The notes beneath the pieces were generated by a model. That model was not told the DNA's origin. It saw only the letters and a list, made by a program, of their open reading frames with translations, and did no database searches. A stretch of DNA of 24,494 nt from W2P13-069 sp051876105 (GTDB taxonomy: Bacteria; Actinomycetota; Coriobacteriia; Coriobacteriales; QAMH01). The stretch spans positions 1-24,494 of the forward strand of contig JBJEHN010000085.1 of assembly GCA_051876105.1 (NCBI GenBank), written 5' to 3'. The translations under genes were made by a program, and so were the position numbers. Below are positions 1 through 6,839 of this stretch, in pieces (the stretch's first letter is position 1; each line of letters begins with the position of its first letter).

Positions 1-90
1 GTCAGAGCCTTGATTTGAGCAAGTCAAACCATGTCCCAACTGCAAGGGGGGATTTATGGAGATTCTGTGTAGTTCTGTTCCCAGACACAG
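1..90. other. Intergenic stretch at window edge, no gene seen
   Basis: This stretch looks more A/T-rich than the rest of the window and shows no convincing reading frame with a ribosome binding site. It holds a short inverted repeat (TTTGA at 14-18, TCAAA at 24-28) and a 6-base inverted repeat (CTGTGT at 65-70, ACACAG at 85-90). Neither is long enough to name. It is probably the end of an intergenic region belonging to a gene outside the window. Confidence 0.4.
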
Positions 91-115
91 AAAAAAGGCC
101 CCGCGCTGCGGGGCC
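91..115 (-). terminator. Rho-independent terminator of the small membrane protein gene
   Basis: A perfect 8-bp GC stem (GGCCCCGC at 97-104, GCGGGGCC at 108-115) with a 3-base loop is followed on the minus strand by six T residues (91-96). It lies 28 bases past the stop codon of the minus-strand gene at 144-482, which fixes its orientation and supports that gene as real. Confidence 0.85.
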
Positions 116-143
116 CGTGTCCGCCTGGGTGCGCCTGGGGCGC

Positions 144-482
144 CTAGCCCATCATCGCCTCGAAGTCCTTGAGGTCCTGCTTGCTGATGGAGCGCTCTGC
201 GCAGAAGCGCTTGAACTTGTCGTTGGCCTTGGTGGCCTTGTTGATGTCGCTGCCAGAGAAGAAGAGGCCGGCGACGAGCGCGATCGTGGGGATGAAGGTG
301 AACAGGAGGTTGGTGAAGTTGATGCCTATGTTGAAGGCGCACAAGATGAAATAGAGGATGCAGACGAGGATGCCCGCTCCCATGATGAGCGCGGCCCTGC
401 GCGCGTGCTTGTCGCGTTCGGCGCGGAGGTCGAGCGCCTCGCGGAGCTCGCGCTTGCGCTTCTTTCCCATGTGCTCTTGCAT
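144..482 (-). CDS. Small two-helix membrane protein, unknown function
   Basis: This is a 112-residue protein of unknown function. A basic, helical N-terminus (residues 6-30, many K/R/E) is followed by two hydrophobic segments (about 30-52 and 57-77) and a charged 35-residue C-terminal tail. This suggests a small inner-membrane protein with both ends in the cytoplasm. The ATG at 482 is chosen because GAGGGAG lies a few bases upstream; an internal ATG at residue 5 is possible. The gene stands alone on the minus strand, divergent from the ECF transporter operon, and ends at a strong terminator. No family was recognised. It is judged real because it has a ribosome binding site, a terminator and clear membrane-protein composition. 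Confidence 0.75.
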   Translation of the reverse strand: MQEHMGKKRKRELREALDLRAERDKHARRAALIMGAGILVCILYFILCAFNIGINFTNLLFTFIPTIALVAGLFFSGSDINKATKANDKFKRFCAERSISKQDLKDFEAMMG

Positions 483-697
483 CTATCTCCCTCGGATTTC
501 CCCAGATGCCATGTGTCAGCTAAGTGTAGCAGCAGTTTTGCGGGTTCACATATTCAACAAACGCAGCCATATGGGGCACTTCGGGGATACCGGGGGGGCA
601 GCTTGCCGCAACGCCGCGGTGACGGCAGCGCCGCAGCCCCGCGCAGGCAGCGCGGTTAGTGCGATAATCGGCTGCGTCACACGTCACGAGAGGCCCT
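483..697. other. Divergent intergenic region between small membrane protein and ECF operon
   Basis: These 215 bases separate two divergently transcribed genes and must hold both promoters. On the plus strand an extended -10 is visible at 660-668 (separate entry). On the minus strand TACACT around 525-530 could serve as a weak -10 for the small membrane protein, without a good -35. The middle (about 580-650) is very G/C-rich. I looked for cobalamin riboswitch elements because the downstream operon looks like a B12 transporter and did not find them. Confidence 0.4.
660..668 (+). promoter_or_regulatory. Extended -10 promoter of the DUF4430/ECF operon
   Basis: TG-C-GATAAT (TG at 660-661, hexamer at 663-668) matches an extended -10 element. 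The expected start of transcription near 675 would leave about 23 bases of leader before the ATG at 698. That is enough for the ribosome binding site but too short for a riboswitch. No convincing -35 is visible. Confidence 0.45.
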
Positions 698-1498
698 ATG
701 AGCAGCACCCGCAAACCGCCAGAGAACGACCAGCGCATCGCACCGCAGCAGCCCCGCACCGGCGGGGAGAGCGCAGCACGGCCCCGGGTACGCCGCGGGC
801 GCGCCATCGGCGCCGCCTGCGCCGTGGTGGCCGCCGCGCTGGTTGCTGCAGCGCTGCTCGCAGGGCCCCAGCTCCCCACCACCCAGCAGGCCCCGGCTGG
901 CGCGCAGGGGGTGCAAGAGCAGGTGCAGGGTGCGGCGGGAGCCGATGCGAGCGCAGCCGACCCCAGCGCGGAGGCCTCCCCCGCCGAAAGCGCAGGCACG
1001 CAGGCGCAGGGCGCTTCGGGCGGAGCCTCCCAGCAGGGCGGCTCCCCGGCACAGCAGGGTGCGGGCGCCAGCGCGGGATCCGGCAGCAGCGGCAAGGGCA
1101 GCGGCAGCTCCGGCAGCGGCGAGGCCGGCAAAGCGCCCGCACAGCCCTCGGGCGGCAGCGACTCCCCCGCCGCACAGCAGATCACCATCAGCTTCAGCGT
1201 CGATGCCTCCCGCGCGGGCAACGCCTACGCGGCTGCGTCCGTCGCCGAGCGCAGCCTGGCGCTGCCGCAGGGCGCCAGCGCCTACGACGCCCTGGTGGCC
1301 GCCGGGGTGGCGATCGGTGGCAACAGCACCTACATCAGCAGCATCAACGGCTTGGCCGAAAAGCAGGGCGGCCCGCTCTCGGGCTGGATGTACAGCGTAG
1401 ACGGCGTGTTCCCCCAGGTCTCGTGCGGCGCGTTCGCGCTCGAGGACGGGGCGGTGCTCGTCTGGGCCTACACGCTCGACATGGGAGAGGACCTCTAG
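698..1498 (+). CDS. Membrane-anchored DUF4430 (transcobalamin C-domain-like) protein
   Basis: The 266-residue protein has a basic cytoplasmic N-terminus, one hydrophobic segment (about 36-56), a long low-complexity linker rich in Ala, Ser, Gly and Gln (about 60-160), and a C-terminal DUF4430-type domain (about 162-266) containing the characteristic SGWMYSVDG (228-236). DUF4430 is structurally related to the C-terminal domain of human intrinsic factor and transcobalamin. Anchoring by one helix with a flexible spacer would place this domain outside the membrane. The ATG at 698 has GAGAGG just upstream. The stop codon TAG overlaps the GTG of EcfT by one base (TAGTG), so the protein is translationally coupled to the transporter. 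I infer that it presents a corrinoid or another ligand to the transporter; the ligand is not proven by the sequence. Confidence 0.85.
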   Translation: MSSTRKPPENDQRIAPQQPRTGGESAARPRVRRGRAIGAACAVVAAALVAAALLAGPQLPTTQQAPAGAQGVQEQVQGAAGADASAADPSAEASPAESAGTQAQGASGGASQQGGSPAQQGAGASAGSGSSGKGSGSSGSGEAGKAPAQPSGGSDSPAAQQITISFSVDASRAGNAYAAASVAERSLALPQGASAYDALVAAGVAIGGNSTYISSINGLAEKQGGPLSGWMYSVDGVFPQVSCGAFALEDGAVLVWAYTLDMGEDL

Positions 1499-2409
1499 TG
1501 CGGCGGGGCAGCGCGTGGAGCCTCTACCATCCCAACGCGGCCCTGCTCTACCTGGCCGCGGTGCTGGTGCTCACCATGGCGGCGCCGCAGCCGGTGCTGG
1601 CCGCGATGTCTCTGCTGGCGGCGGGCGCGTACAGCCTCGTGGTCGCCGGGGCTCGCGCGACGCTCAAGATGCTCGCCTGGCAGCTGCCGCTGCTGCTGCT
1701 CATCGCCCTGGCAAACCCGCTCTTCTCCGCAGCGGGCTCGACCGAGCTGCTGCGCATCGGGCCGCGGGCCTTCTACGCAGAGGCGCTCGCGTACGGCTTC
1801 ACCACCGGCAGCATGCTCGTCGCCGTGATGCTGTGGTTCTCCAACGCCGACAAGGTCCTCAACTCCGACCAAGTCCTCATGGCAGGCGCGCGCGTGGCGC
1901 CCACGGTGAGCCTCATGGTCTCGATGGTGCTGCGGCTGGTGCCCCAGTTCCTGCGGCGCGGGTCCCAGGTGTCCGACGCACAGCGCGCCTGCAGCGCCGC
2001 GCAGGCCGCTTCCGCCGCGGCCACACCTCCCGCCAAGCTGCCGCGCTTCCTGAGCCGCAAGGCCGTCGAGCAGGACGTTGCCGACGCCAGCCGCCAGGTG
2101 AGCGTGCTCATGAGCTGGGGTATGGAGGACTCGCTCGAGACCGCAGACGCCCTCGAGGCCCTGGCCTGGGGCAGCGGCCCGCACAGCTCCTACCAGATGC
2201 GCCGCTTCAGGCTCCGCGACGGGCTCCTGGTAGGGGCGGTCGCGCTCCTCGCCGCCGCCAGCGCCGCTGCTGCCGTGTGGGCCGTGGGCAGCTTCTCCTT
2301 CTACCCCGCCCTCAGCGGCTGGGTACCTGCCTGGGCCTACCTGCCCTACCTGTTCCTCCTGACCCTGCCCTTCGCCCTCCAACTGTGGGAGTACCTGCTA
2401 TGGAACTAG
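1498..2409 (+). CDS. ecfT: ECF transporter transmembrane component EcfT
   Basis: This is the energy-coupling factor T subunit (303 residues), which couples ATP hydrolysis to toppling of the S component during vitamin uptake. Hydrophobic segments lie near residues 12-50, 56-75, 97-116 and 243-297, and a cytoplasmic coupling region occupies about 150-230. The GTG at 1498 is chosen because GGAGAGG lies 7 bases upstream and it overlaps the previous stop. The 3' end overlaps the ATPase gene by 10 bases. Oddly, the two conserved Ala-Arg-Gly/Ser coupling motifs look altered: AQRACS at 161-166, where AQRARG or ARS is usual, and ALEALAWG at 218-225, where a SMRARGYG-like sequence is usual. The gene position and the ATPase neighbour make the assignment firm. 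Confidence 0.88.
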   Translation: MRRGSAWSLYHPNAALLYLAAVLVLTMAAPQPVLAAMSLLAAGAYSLVVAGARATLKMLAWQLPLLLLIALANPLFSAAGSTELLRIGPRAFYAEALAYGFTTGSMLVAVMLWFSNADKVLNSDQVLMAGARVAPTVSLMVSMVLRLVPQFLRRGSQVSDAQRACSAAQAASAAATPPAKLPRFLSRKAVEQDVADASRQVSVLMSWGMEDSLETADALEALAWGSGPHSSYQMRRFRLRDGLLVGAVALLAAASAAAAVWAVGSFSFYPALSGWVPAWAYLPYLFLLTLPFALQLWEYLLWN

Positions 2410-3872
2410 ACGCCTCCGCCCCCGCGCTCGAGTACCGCGGCTTCAGCTTCTCCTACCCCGGCCGCCCAGTGTTGAGCGAGCTCAGCTGGTCGGTGCCCGA
2501 CGGGGCCTTCGCAGTGCTCGTGGGCGCAACCGGCAGCGGCAAGACCACCCTGCTGCGCTGCGCGCGCCGCGGCCTGGCCCCTGCCGGCGAGCTCCAGGGG
2601 GAGGTGCTCGTGTGCGGAAAGCCCGTCTCGCAGCTGGGCAAGCGCGAGTCTGCGCAGCTCGCGGGCTACGTCGCCCAGAACCCAGACAACCAGATCGTGT
2701 GCGATACGGTGTGGCACCAGCTCGCCTTCGGGCTCGAGAACCTCGGCGCAGAGCCAGCGCAGATGCGCCGCAGCATCGCCGAGCTCTGCCACTTCCTCGG
2801 CATCGGCGGCTGGTTCCACAGGCAGACGAGCGAGCTCTCAGGCGGGCAGCGCCAGCTGCTCAACCTGGCAAGCGCCCTGGTCATGGGGCCGCGCCTGCTG
2901 CTGCTCGACGAGCCCACCTCCATGCTCGACCCGGTAGCGCAGAAGGACTTCCTCCACATACTGCTGCGGCTCAACCGCGAGCTGGGCATCACCGTGGTCG
3001 TCGCCACCCACTCTCCACAGGCCTTCGCCCCTTACGCCAGCAGCTTCTTCGCCCTCGAGAGCAAGGGTGTGCGCCCGCTGGAAGGGGCTGAGCTGCTGGA
3101 GCCGCACCTGCAGGGCACCGTGCCGCAGCGAACCCCCCTGCCTGCCGGCACCGGAGCCCCAGCTGTGGAGCTGCGCGACGTCTTCGCACGCTACAAGCGC
3201 GGCGAGGACTACGTGCTGCGCGGCTGCGACCTGCGGCTGCGGGCCGGCAGCGTGCACGCGGTCGTGGGCGGCAACGGCTGCGGCAAGTCGACCCTGTTGC
3301 GCTGCACCTGCGGCCTCATGAAGCCGGAGCGGGGCAGCCTGCGCAACCACCTCAAGAGCCGCCAGGCGCTGCTGCCCCAGGACCCCAAGGCGCTCTTCGT
3401 CTGCGACAGCGTCGAAGAGGAGCTGCGCGAGTGGCAGGCCGCCTGCAAGTACAGCGACGCGGCCATAGCCGAGCTGCTGGAGCGCTACGGCCTCGCCTCC
3501 ACCCGCAGCCAGCACCCCTACGACCTCTCCGGCGGCCAGCAGCAGCTCCTTGCGCTGGCCAAGCTTGAGCTCACCGACCCCGACCTGCTCTTGCTCGACG
3601 AGCCCACCAAGGGGCTGGACCCCGGCTCCCGCCTCGAGGTCGCGCGGCGCATCCTCGCCCTGCGCGACCAGGGCCGCAGCGTCCTCATGGCAACGCACGA
3701 CCTCTCGTTTGCCGCCTGTGTCGCAGACGAGGTGACGCTGCTCTTCGACGGGCAGCCCGCCTGCACGCAGCCCGCCGCGGCGTTCTTCGCCCAGACGCTC
3801 TTCTACCAGCCCGAGCACGACGCCCTCCTCAACGCGTTCTTCCCGCCGAGCGGTGAGGGGCAGCTGCCATGA
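2400..3872 (+). CDS. ecfA: Fused double ATP-binding protein of ECF transporter (EcfA-EcfA')
   Basis: This 490-residue protein carries two complete ABC ATPase domains in one chain, replacing the usual separate EcfA1 and EcfA2. Domain 1 has Walker A at 42-50 (GATGSGKTT), Q-loop Q93, signature LSGGQ at 146-150, Walker B LLLLD at 166-170 with catalytic E171, and switch H204. Domain 2 has Walker A at 290-298 (GGNGCGKST), signature LSGGQ at 376-380, LLLLDE at 396-401 and H433. Both sites look active. The ATG at 2400 lies inside the end of ecfT with GGGAG upstream. The gene ends ATGA, overlapping the S component start. It would power uptake of the substrate bound by the S component. Confidence 0.92.
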   Translation: MELDASAPALEYRGFSFSYPGRPVLSELSWSVPDGAFAVLVGATGSGKTTLLRCARRGLAPAGELQGEVLVCGKPVSQLGKRESAQLAGYVAQNPDNQIVCDTVWHQLAFGLENLGAEPAQMRRSIAELCHFLGIGGWFHRQTSELSGGQRQLLNLASALVMGPRLLLLDEPTSMLDPVAQKDFLHILLRLNRELGITVVVATHSPQAFAPYASSFFALESKGVRPLEGAELLEPHLQGTVPQRTPLPAGTGAPAVELRDVFARYKRGEDYVLRGCDLRLRAGSVHAVVGGNGCGKSTLLRCTCGLMKPERGSLRNHLKSRQALLPQDPKALFVCDSVEEELREWQAACKYSDAAIAELLERYGLASTRSQHPYDLSGGQQQLLALAKLELTDPDLLLLDEPTKGLDPGSRLEVARRILALRDQGRSVLMATHDLSFAACVADEVTLLFDGQPACTQPAAAFFAQTLFYQPEHDALLNAFFPPSGEGQLP

Positions 3873-4582
3873 GCCGCCTGCTGCAAGCACTCGAGACACC
3901 CCTGTTGGTGGCCGTTCCCTGCGCGCTCGTGCTCTGCGCCGTGCTCCAGCTCGACCAGGCGGCGCTGCTCTCCGTGCTGGTGGCCTGCGCCGCGCTGCTC
4001 GTCTTCATGGGCGGGTGGGAGACCTCCAAGCCCACCCCGCGCCAGGTCATGCCCACCGTGGTCCTGGCCGCGCTGGCCGCAGCCGGGCGCATACTCTTCG
4101 CCCCCATCCCAGACTTCAAGCCCGTCACGGCCATCTGCATCATCGCCGGGATCATGTTCGGCAAGCGCAGCGGCTTCATGGTGGGGGCGCTGGCGGCGCT
4201 GGCCAGCAACTTCTTCTTCGGGCAGGGGCCCTGGACACCCTGGCAGATGTACGCCTGGGGCCTCAGCGGCTACGTAGCCGGCGCCCTGGCAGCGCGCGGC
4301 GTGTTCGAGCGGCACCCGCGCGCCGTGTACGCCTGGGGCTTCGTCGCGCCGCTCATCTTCGGCGCGCTGCTCAACGGCTGGTACGTCATCGGCTTCGTGC
4401 GGCCCATCGAGCCCGCCACCGTGCTGCTCGCCTACGCGGCCGGCCTGCCGCTCGACATCCTCCACAGCGTTGCCACCGAGCTATTCTTGCTGCTGCTCTA
4501 CGCCCCTTGGGTGCGCAAGCTCACGCGCATCCGCGACAAGTACGCCCTCAAGGTGGAGGCGCGCGGGCACGGGGGCGTATAA
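3869..4582 (+). CDS. ECF transporter S component, likely cobalamin (CbrT-type)
   Basis: The 237-residue membrane protein has about six hydrophobic segments. It resembles the CbrT-like S components: residues near 87-135 contain ITAIC-like and GIMFGKRSGFMVGALAAL text, an SNFFFGQGPWTPWQM stretch, then a GLSGYVAGAL helix. S components bind the vitamin and dock on EcfT. CbrT-type proteins transport cobalamin in characterised systems; assignment here is by resemblance and by the linked DUF4430 protein, so substrate confidence is moderate. The start overlaps the ATPase stop (ATGA, 3869-3872) with GAGGGG upstream. The operon order is DUF4430, T, A-A', S. A different substrate (another corrinoid or a folate-like vitamin) cannot be excluded. 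Confidence 0.82.
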   Translation: MSRLLQALETPLLVAVPCALVLCAVLQLDQAALLSVLVACAALLVFMGGWETSKPTPRQVMPTVVLAALAAAGRILFAPIPDFKPVTAICIIAGIMFGKRSGFMVGALAALASNFFFGQGPWTPWQMYAWGLSGYVAGALAARGVFERHPRAVYAWGFVAPLIFGALLNGWYVIGFVRPIEPATVLLAYAAGLPLDILHSVATELFLLLLYAPWVRKLTRIRDKYALKVEARGHGGV

Positions 4583-4583
4583 T
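4578..4583 (+). promoter_or_regulatory. -10 box for near-leaderless ybaK transcript
   Basis: A perfect TATAAT overlaps the TAA stop codon of the S component (4580-4582) and ends 8 bases before the ATG at 4592. Transcription would begin about 7 bases after the box, at or next to the start codon. No Shine-Dalgarno sequence precedes the ATG (CTGCGGCC), which supports a leaderless mRNA. No -35 is visible in the G-rich spacer. Confidence 0.6.
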
Positions 4584-4591
4584 CTGCGGCC

Positions 4592-5074
4592 ATGGCTAAG
4601 AAACTCGATAAAACGAACGCGATGCGCATCCTGGCCGCAGCCAAGGTGCCCCACACCCTCCACAGCTACGATGACTCCACCGCCGTCAGCGGCGTCGAGG
4701 TGGCAGCGCAGCTGGGCGAGGACCCAGACCACGTCTTCAAGACCCTCGTTACCCAGGGCAAGAGCGGCGAGCACTACGTCTTCATGATCCCCGTGGCCAA
4801 AGAGCTCGACCTCAAGAAGGCGGCCCGGGCCTGCGGCGAGAAGGCGGTCGCCATGATCAAGAGCCGCGACCTGCTGCCCACCACCGGCTACATCCACGGC
4901 GGCTGCAGCCCCATCGGCATGAAGAGGACCTTCCCCACCTTCTGCGACGAGACCTGCGTGCTCTTCGACACCATCATCTTCAGCGGCGGGCGCATCGGCA
5001 CGCAGATCGAGATGTCCTTCGACGACCTCCGCAGCGTGATGGAAGTCGAGGCCGTCGACTTGGTGGTCGACTAG
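4592..5074 (+). CDS. ybaK: Cys-tRNA(Pro)/Cys-tRNA(Cys) deacylase YbaK
   Basis: The 160-residue protein belongs to the YbaK/EbsC family. These enzymes hydrolyse cysteine mischarged on tRNA(Pro) in trans, protecting translation fidelity. The length matches the family. The key lysine is K50 (in DHVFKTL, corresponding to the conserved Lys of Haemophilus YbaK), and the diagnostic GGCSPIGMK loop is at 103-111. The start at 4592 follows the S component by 9 bases and lacks a ribosome binding site, but sits 8 bases after a perfect -10 box. The following permease begins immediately after its stop, so the two are probably co-transcribed. Confidence 0.93.
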   Translation: MAKKLDKTNAMRILAAAKVPHTLHSYDDSTAVSGVEVAAQLGEDPDHVFKTLVTQGKSGEHYVFMIPVAKELDLKKAARACGEKAVAMIKSRDLLPTTGYIHGGCSPIGMKRTFPTFCDETCVLFDTIIFSGGRIGTQIEMSFDDLRSVMEVEAVDLVVD

Positions 5075-6223
5075 GTGGCCGGCGCCTCTGCCGCGCCGCA
5101 GCGCGCCCACCGAGTGCTGGGCTGGCTCAAGGGGCAGCCCGTGCTGCTCGTCTCTGCGGCAGCCGCCCTGCTGAGCATGGCCGCCGTCCCGCCCTCCCCC
5201 GCCTATGCGGGCTATTTCGACAGGCACACCCTGCTGTGCCTGTTCTCCATGCTCGCCGTGCTCAACGGGCTGCGCCAGCTGGGGGCCTTCCGCATACTCG
5301 CCGCACGGCTGGTGCAGCGCTTTGCGAGCCTGCGCTCCGTGGTGCTCGTGATGGTGATGGTGACCTTCTTCGGCTCGATGCTGCTCACCAACGACATGGC
5401 CCTGCTCACCTTCCTGCCGCTGAGCGCGATGGTGCTCTCGTCGTGCGGGCACGGGGACAAGATCCTCTTCACCTTCGTCATGCAGACTCTGGCGGCCAAC
5501 CTGGGCGGTATGATCCTGCCCTTCGGCAACCCGCAGAACCTCTTCCTGTTCTCTCACTACCAGCTGGGGCTGGGGGAGTTCGTGGCCGCGCTGCTGCCGG
5601 CCTTCACGGCGTCCCTGGTGCTGATCGTGGCCTGCTGCCTTGCGGGCGCCAAGCCGCTGCGCCTGGAGCTCGTGGGCGCCGGCTTGGATGGCCACAAGCT
5701 GGAGCCGGGGCGCTTTGCGGCGTTGATGGCGCTGTTCGCCCTGGTCATCGCCATGGTCTTCAGGCTCGTCCCCGCCCTGCCGGGCAGCATCGGCGTTTGC
5801 GCGGCCCTGCTGGCCCTGGGCTGCGGCGAGGCCCTGCGGCGCGTCGACTACGCCCTGCTCGCCACCTTCTGCTGCTTCTTCGTGTTCAGCGGTAACCTCG
5901 CAGCCGTGCCCGCCGTGCAGGAGCTCCTGGGCCATCTGCTGCAAGGGGGTGCCTTCGTCCCCAGCTTGCTCGCCAGCCAGCTCATCTCCAACGTGCCGGC
6001 GGCCATCCTGCTCGCCCCCTTCACGCAGGACTGGAGCGGCCTGCTGCTGGGCGTGGACATCGGCGGCGTGGGCACGGTGGTCGCCAGCCTGGCGAGCCTG
6101 ATCACCCTGGCCGAGTACAACAAGTGCCTCCCCGGCAACACGGCCCGCTTCCTCGCCGTCTTCAGCGCCTACAACCTCGCCTTCCTCGCCGTGCTGGCCG
6201 CCCTCACCCTCCTGCTGCCCTAA
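5075..6223 (+). CDS. SLC13/CitT/ArsB-like anion permease
   Basis: This 382-residue integral membrane protein has about ten hydrophobic segments and the hallmarks of the ion transporter (IT) superfamily: LTNDMALLTFLPL (104-116) in the first half, NLGGMILPFGNPQNL (142-156) at the hairpin, and QLISNVPAAILLAPF in the second half. Members carry dicarboxylates, citrate, sulfate, arsenite or sodium; the substrate cannot be read here. It is somewhat shorter than typical CitT proteins. The GTG at 5075 abuts the ybaK stop with no gap, so translation is probably coupled. No metal-resistance or dicarboxylate metabolism genes lie nearby to narrow the substrate. Confidence 0.85.
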   Translation: MAGASAAPQRAHRVLGWLKGQPVLLVSAAAALLSMAAVPPSPAYAGYFDRHTLLCLFSMLAVLNGLRQLGAFRILAARLVQRFASLRSVVLVMVMVTFFGSMLLTNDMALLTFLPLSAMVLSSCGHGDKILFTFVMQTLAANLGGMILPFGNPQNLFLFSHYQLGLGEFVAALLPAFTASLVLIVACCLAGAKPLRLELVGAGLDGHKLEPGRFAALMALFALVIAMVFRLVPALPGSIGVCAALLALGCGEALRRVDYALLATFCCFFVFSGNLAAVPAVQELLGHLLQGGAFVPSLLASQLISNVPAAILLAPFTQDWSGLLLGVDIGGVGTVVASLASLITLAEYNKCLPGNTARFLAVFSAYNLAFLAVLAALTLLLP

Positions 6224-6229
6224 CGCCCC

Positions 6230-6245
6230 GCGGCCCCACAGCCGC
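6230..6245. terminator. Short hairpin after the permease gene
   Basis: GCGGC (6230-6234) and GCCGC (6241-6245) enclose a 6-base loop, 7 bases after the permease stop codon. The plus-strand continuation (CGCAAAAG) has no T-run, so it is at best a weak or Rho-assisted terminator, or a 3'-end stabilising stem. Confidence 0.35.
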
Positions 6246-6251
6246 CGCAAA

Positions 6252-6284
6252 AGAACAACCACAAGCGAAGCCGCAAGAAGCGGC
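6252..6284 (-). repeat. Terminator-tail repeat, copy 1 (hairpin plus G/U-rich tail)
   Basis: On the minus strand a GCCGC-TTCTT-GCGGC hairpin (6284-6270) is followed by TTCGCTTGTGGTTGTTCTTTT. The 21 bases at 6252-6272 are an exact reverse complement of 8951-8971, and a diverged copy is at 9015-9028. Placed downstream of tatA in sense orientation, it looks like a second, more distal terminator for that gene. Confidence 0.6.
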
Positions 6285-6305
6285 GGCCCCCGAGCCCGGG
6301 CAACG

Positions 6306-6328
6306 AAAAGCGGCCCCGCAGGGCCGCT
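6306..6328 (-). terminator. Rho-independent terminator of tatA
   Basis: A perfect 8-bp stem (AGCGGCCC at 6309-6316, GGGCCGCT at 6321-6328) with loop CGCA is followed on the minus strand by TTTTCGTT. It lies 35 bases past the stop codon of the minus-strand tatA gene. Confidence 0.8.
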
Positions 6329-6363
6329 CTTGCTATGCGTATTGGGAGGGAGGCAGGGCGCGC

Positions 6364-6660
6364 TCAGGCTTCCTTCTCGCCTTCGCCGAAGTCGATGTCG
6401 CGCTTGGACTCCAGGTGCTCGTCGACCTTGTCCTGGAAGGACTCGACGCGCTCGGCAACGCTCTTGCCCTTGTTCTCCTCCTTGATCTTCTCGACGTCGA
6501 CACCGGCGTTCTTGGCGCCGTCTTCGATGCCCTTGGTGGCTGCCTTGCCCACCGTCTTGGCGCGCTTGCCCAGCTTCTTGAACAGGGCGGGGCCGCAGAT
6601 GACGCACACGATCAGCAGGATGACCACCAGCTCGGGCATGCCCAGACCAAAGATCCTCAT
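6364..6660 (-). CDS. tatA: Twin-arginine translocase subunit TatA/TatE family
   Basis: The 98-residue protein shows the TatA layout: a short N-terminus with the FG pair (F4-G5) and MPEL at 8-11, one transmembrane helix (about 9-26) ending in GP (23-24), a hinge, then a basic amphipathic helix (KKLGKRAKTVGKAA, 28-41) and an acidic tail. TatA oligomers form the Tat protein conduit with TatC, which exports folded proteins with twin-arginine signals. No tatB or tatC lies in the window, so the rest of the system is elsewhere. The ATG at 6660 has GGAAGG 8 bases upstream. The gene stands alone, divergent from the Mrr-like gene. TatA versus TatB/E cannot be separated with certainty. Confidence 0.87.
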   Translation of the reverse strand: MRIFGLGMPELVVILLIVCVICGPALFKKLGKRAKTVGKAATKGIEDGAKNAGVDVEKIKEENKGKSVAERVESFQDKVDEHLESKRDIDFGEGEKEA

Positions 6661-6839
6661 CGCTCAATCCTTCCAAGCACAGCGGCGCACCAAGGAGCCG
6701 CGCTGTCTTCACATCGGCGCCTATCTTACGCTATACGGCTACCAGACAGTTTGGGAGATTTCCGCAAGTTTAGACAGCTGGCGCGGGGTGCGCAGCCCGC
6801 CGTGCAGGCATGCCGGGGACTGTGCTAGGCTCTTGCCCC
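6661..6839. other. Divergent intergenic region between tatA and the Mrr-like gene
   Basis: These 179 bases hold the tatA leader (minus strand) and the promoter of the nuclease-like gene (plus strand, separate entry). On the minus strand TAAGAT around 6725-6730 is a possible tatA -10, without a clear -35. The middle is more A/T-rich than its surroundings. No RNA gene or reading frame with a ribosome binding site was seen. Confidence 0.4.
6823..6831 (+). promoter_or_regulatory. Extended -10 for near-leaderless Mrr-like gene
   Basis: TG-C-TAGGCT (hexamer 6826-6831) ends 8 bases before the ATG at 6840, giving a predicted transcript start within two bases of the start codon. The spacer CTTGCCCC contains no ribosome binding site. 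The layout is the same as for ybaK and the iron-sulfur gene at 22772. Confidence 0.5.

Noticed and set aside
483..697. Cobalamin riboswitch before the DUF4430/ECF operon
   Set aside because: GGATACC and CGCAAC strings recall riboswitch pieces, but the conserved B12 box and core order are missing, and the likely -10 at 663-668 leaves only about 23 bases of leader. An Infernal search with RF00174 would settle it.
4481..6712. 743-residue open frame on the minus strand
   Set aside because: It is antisense to ybaK and the anion permease and overlaps tatA in another frame; low-complexity composition and no ribosome binding site.
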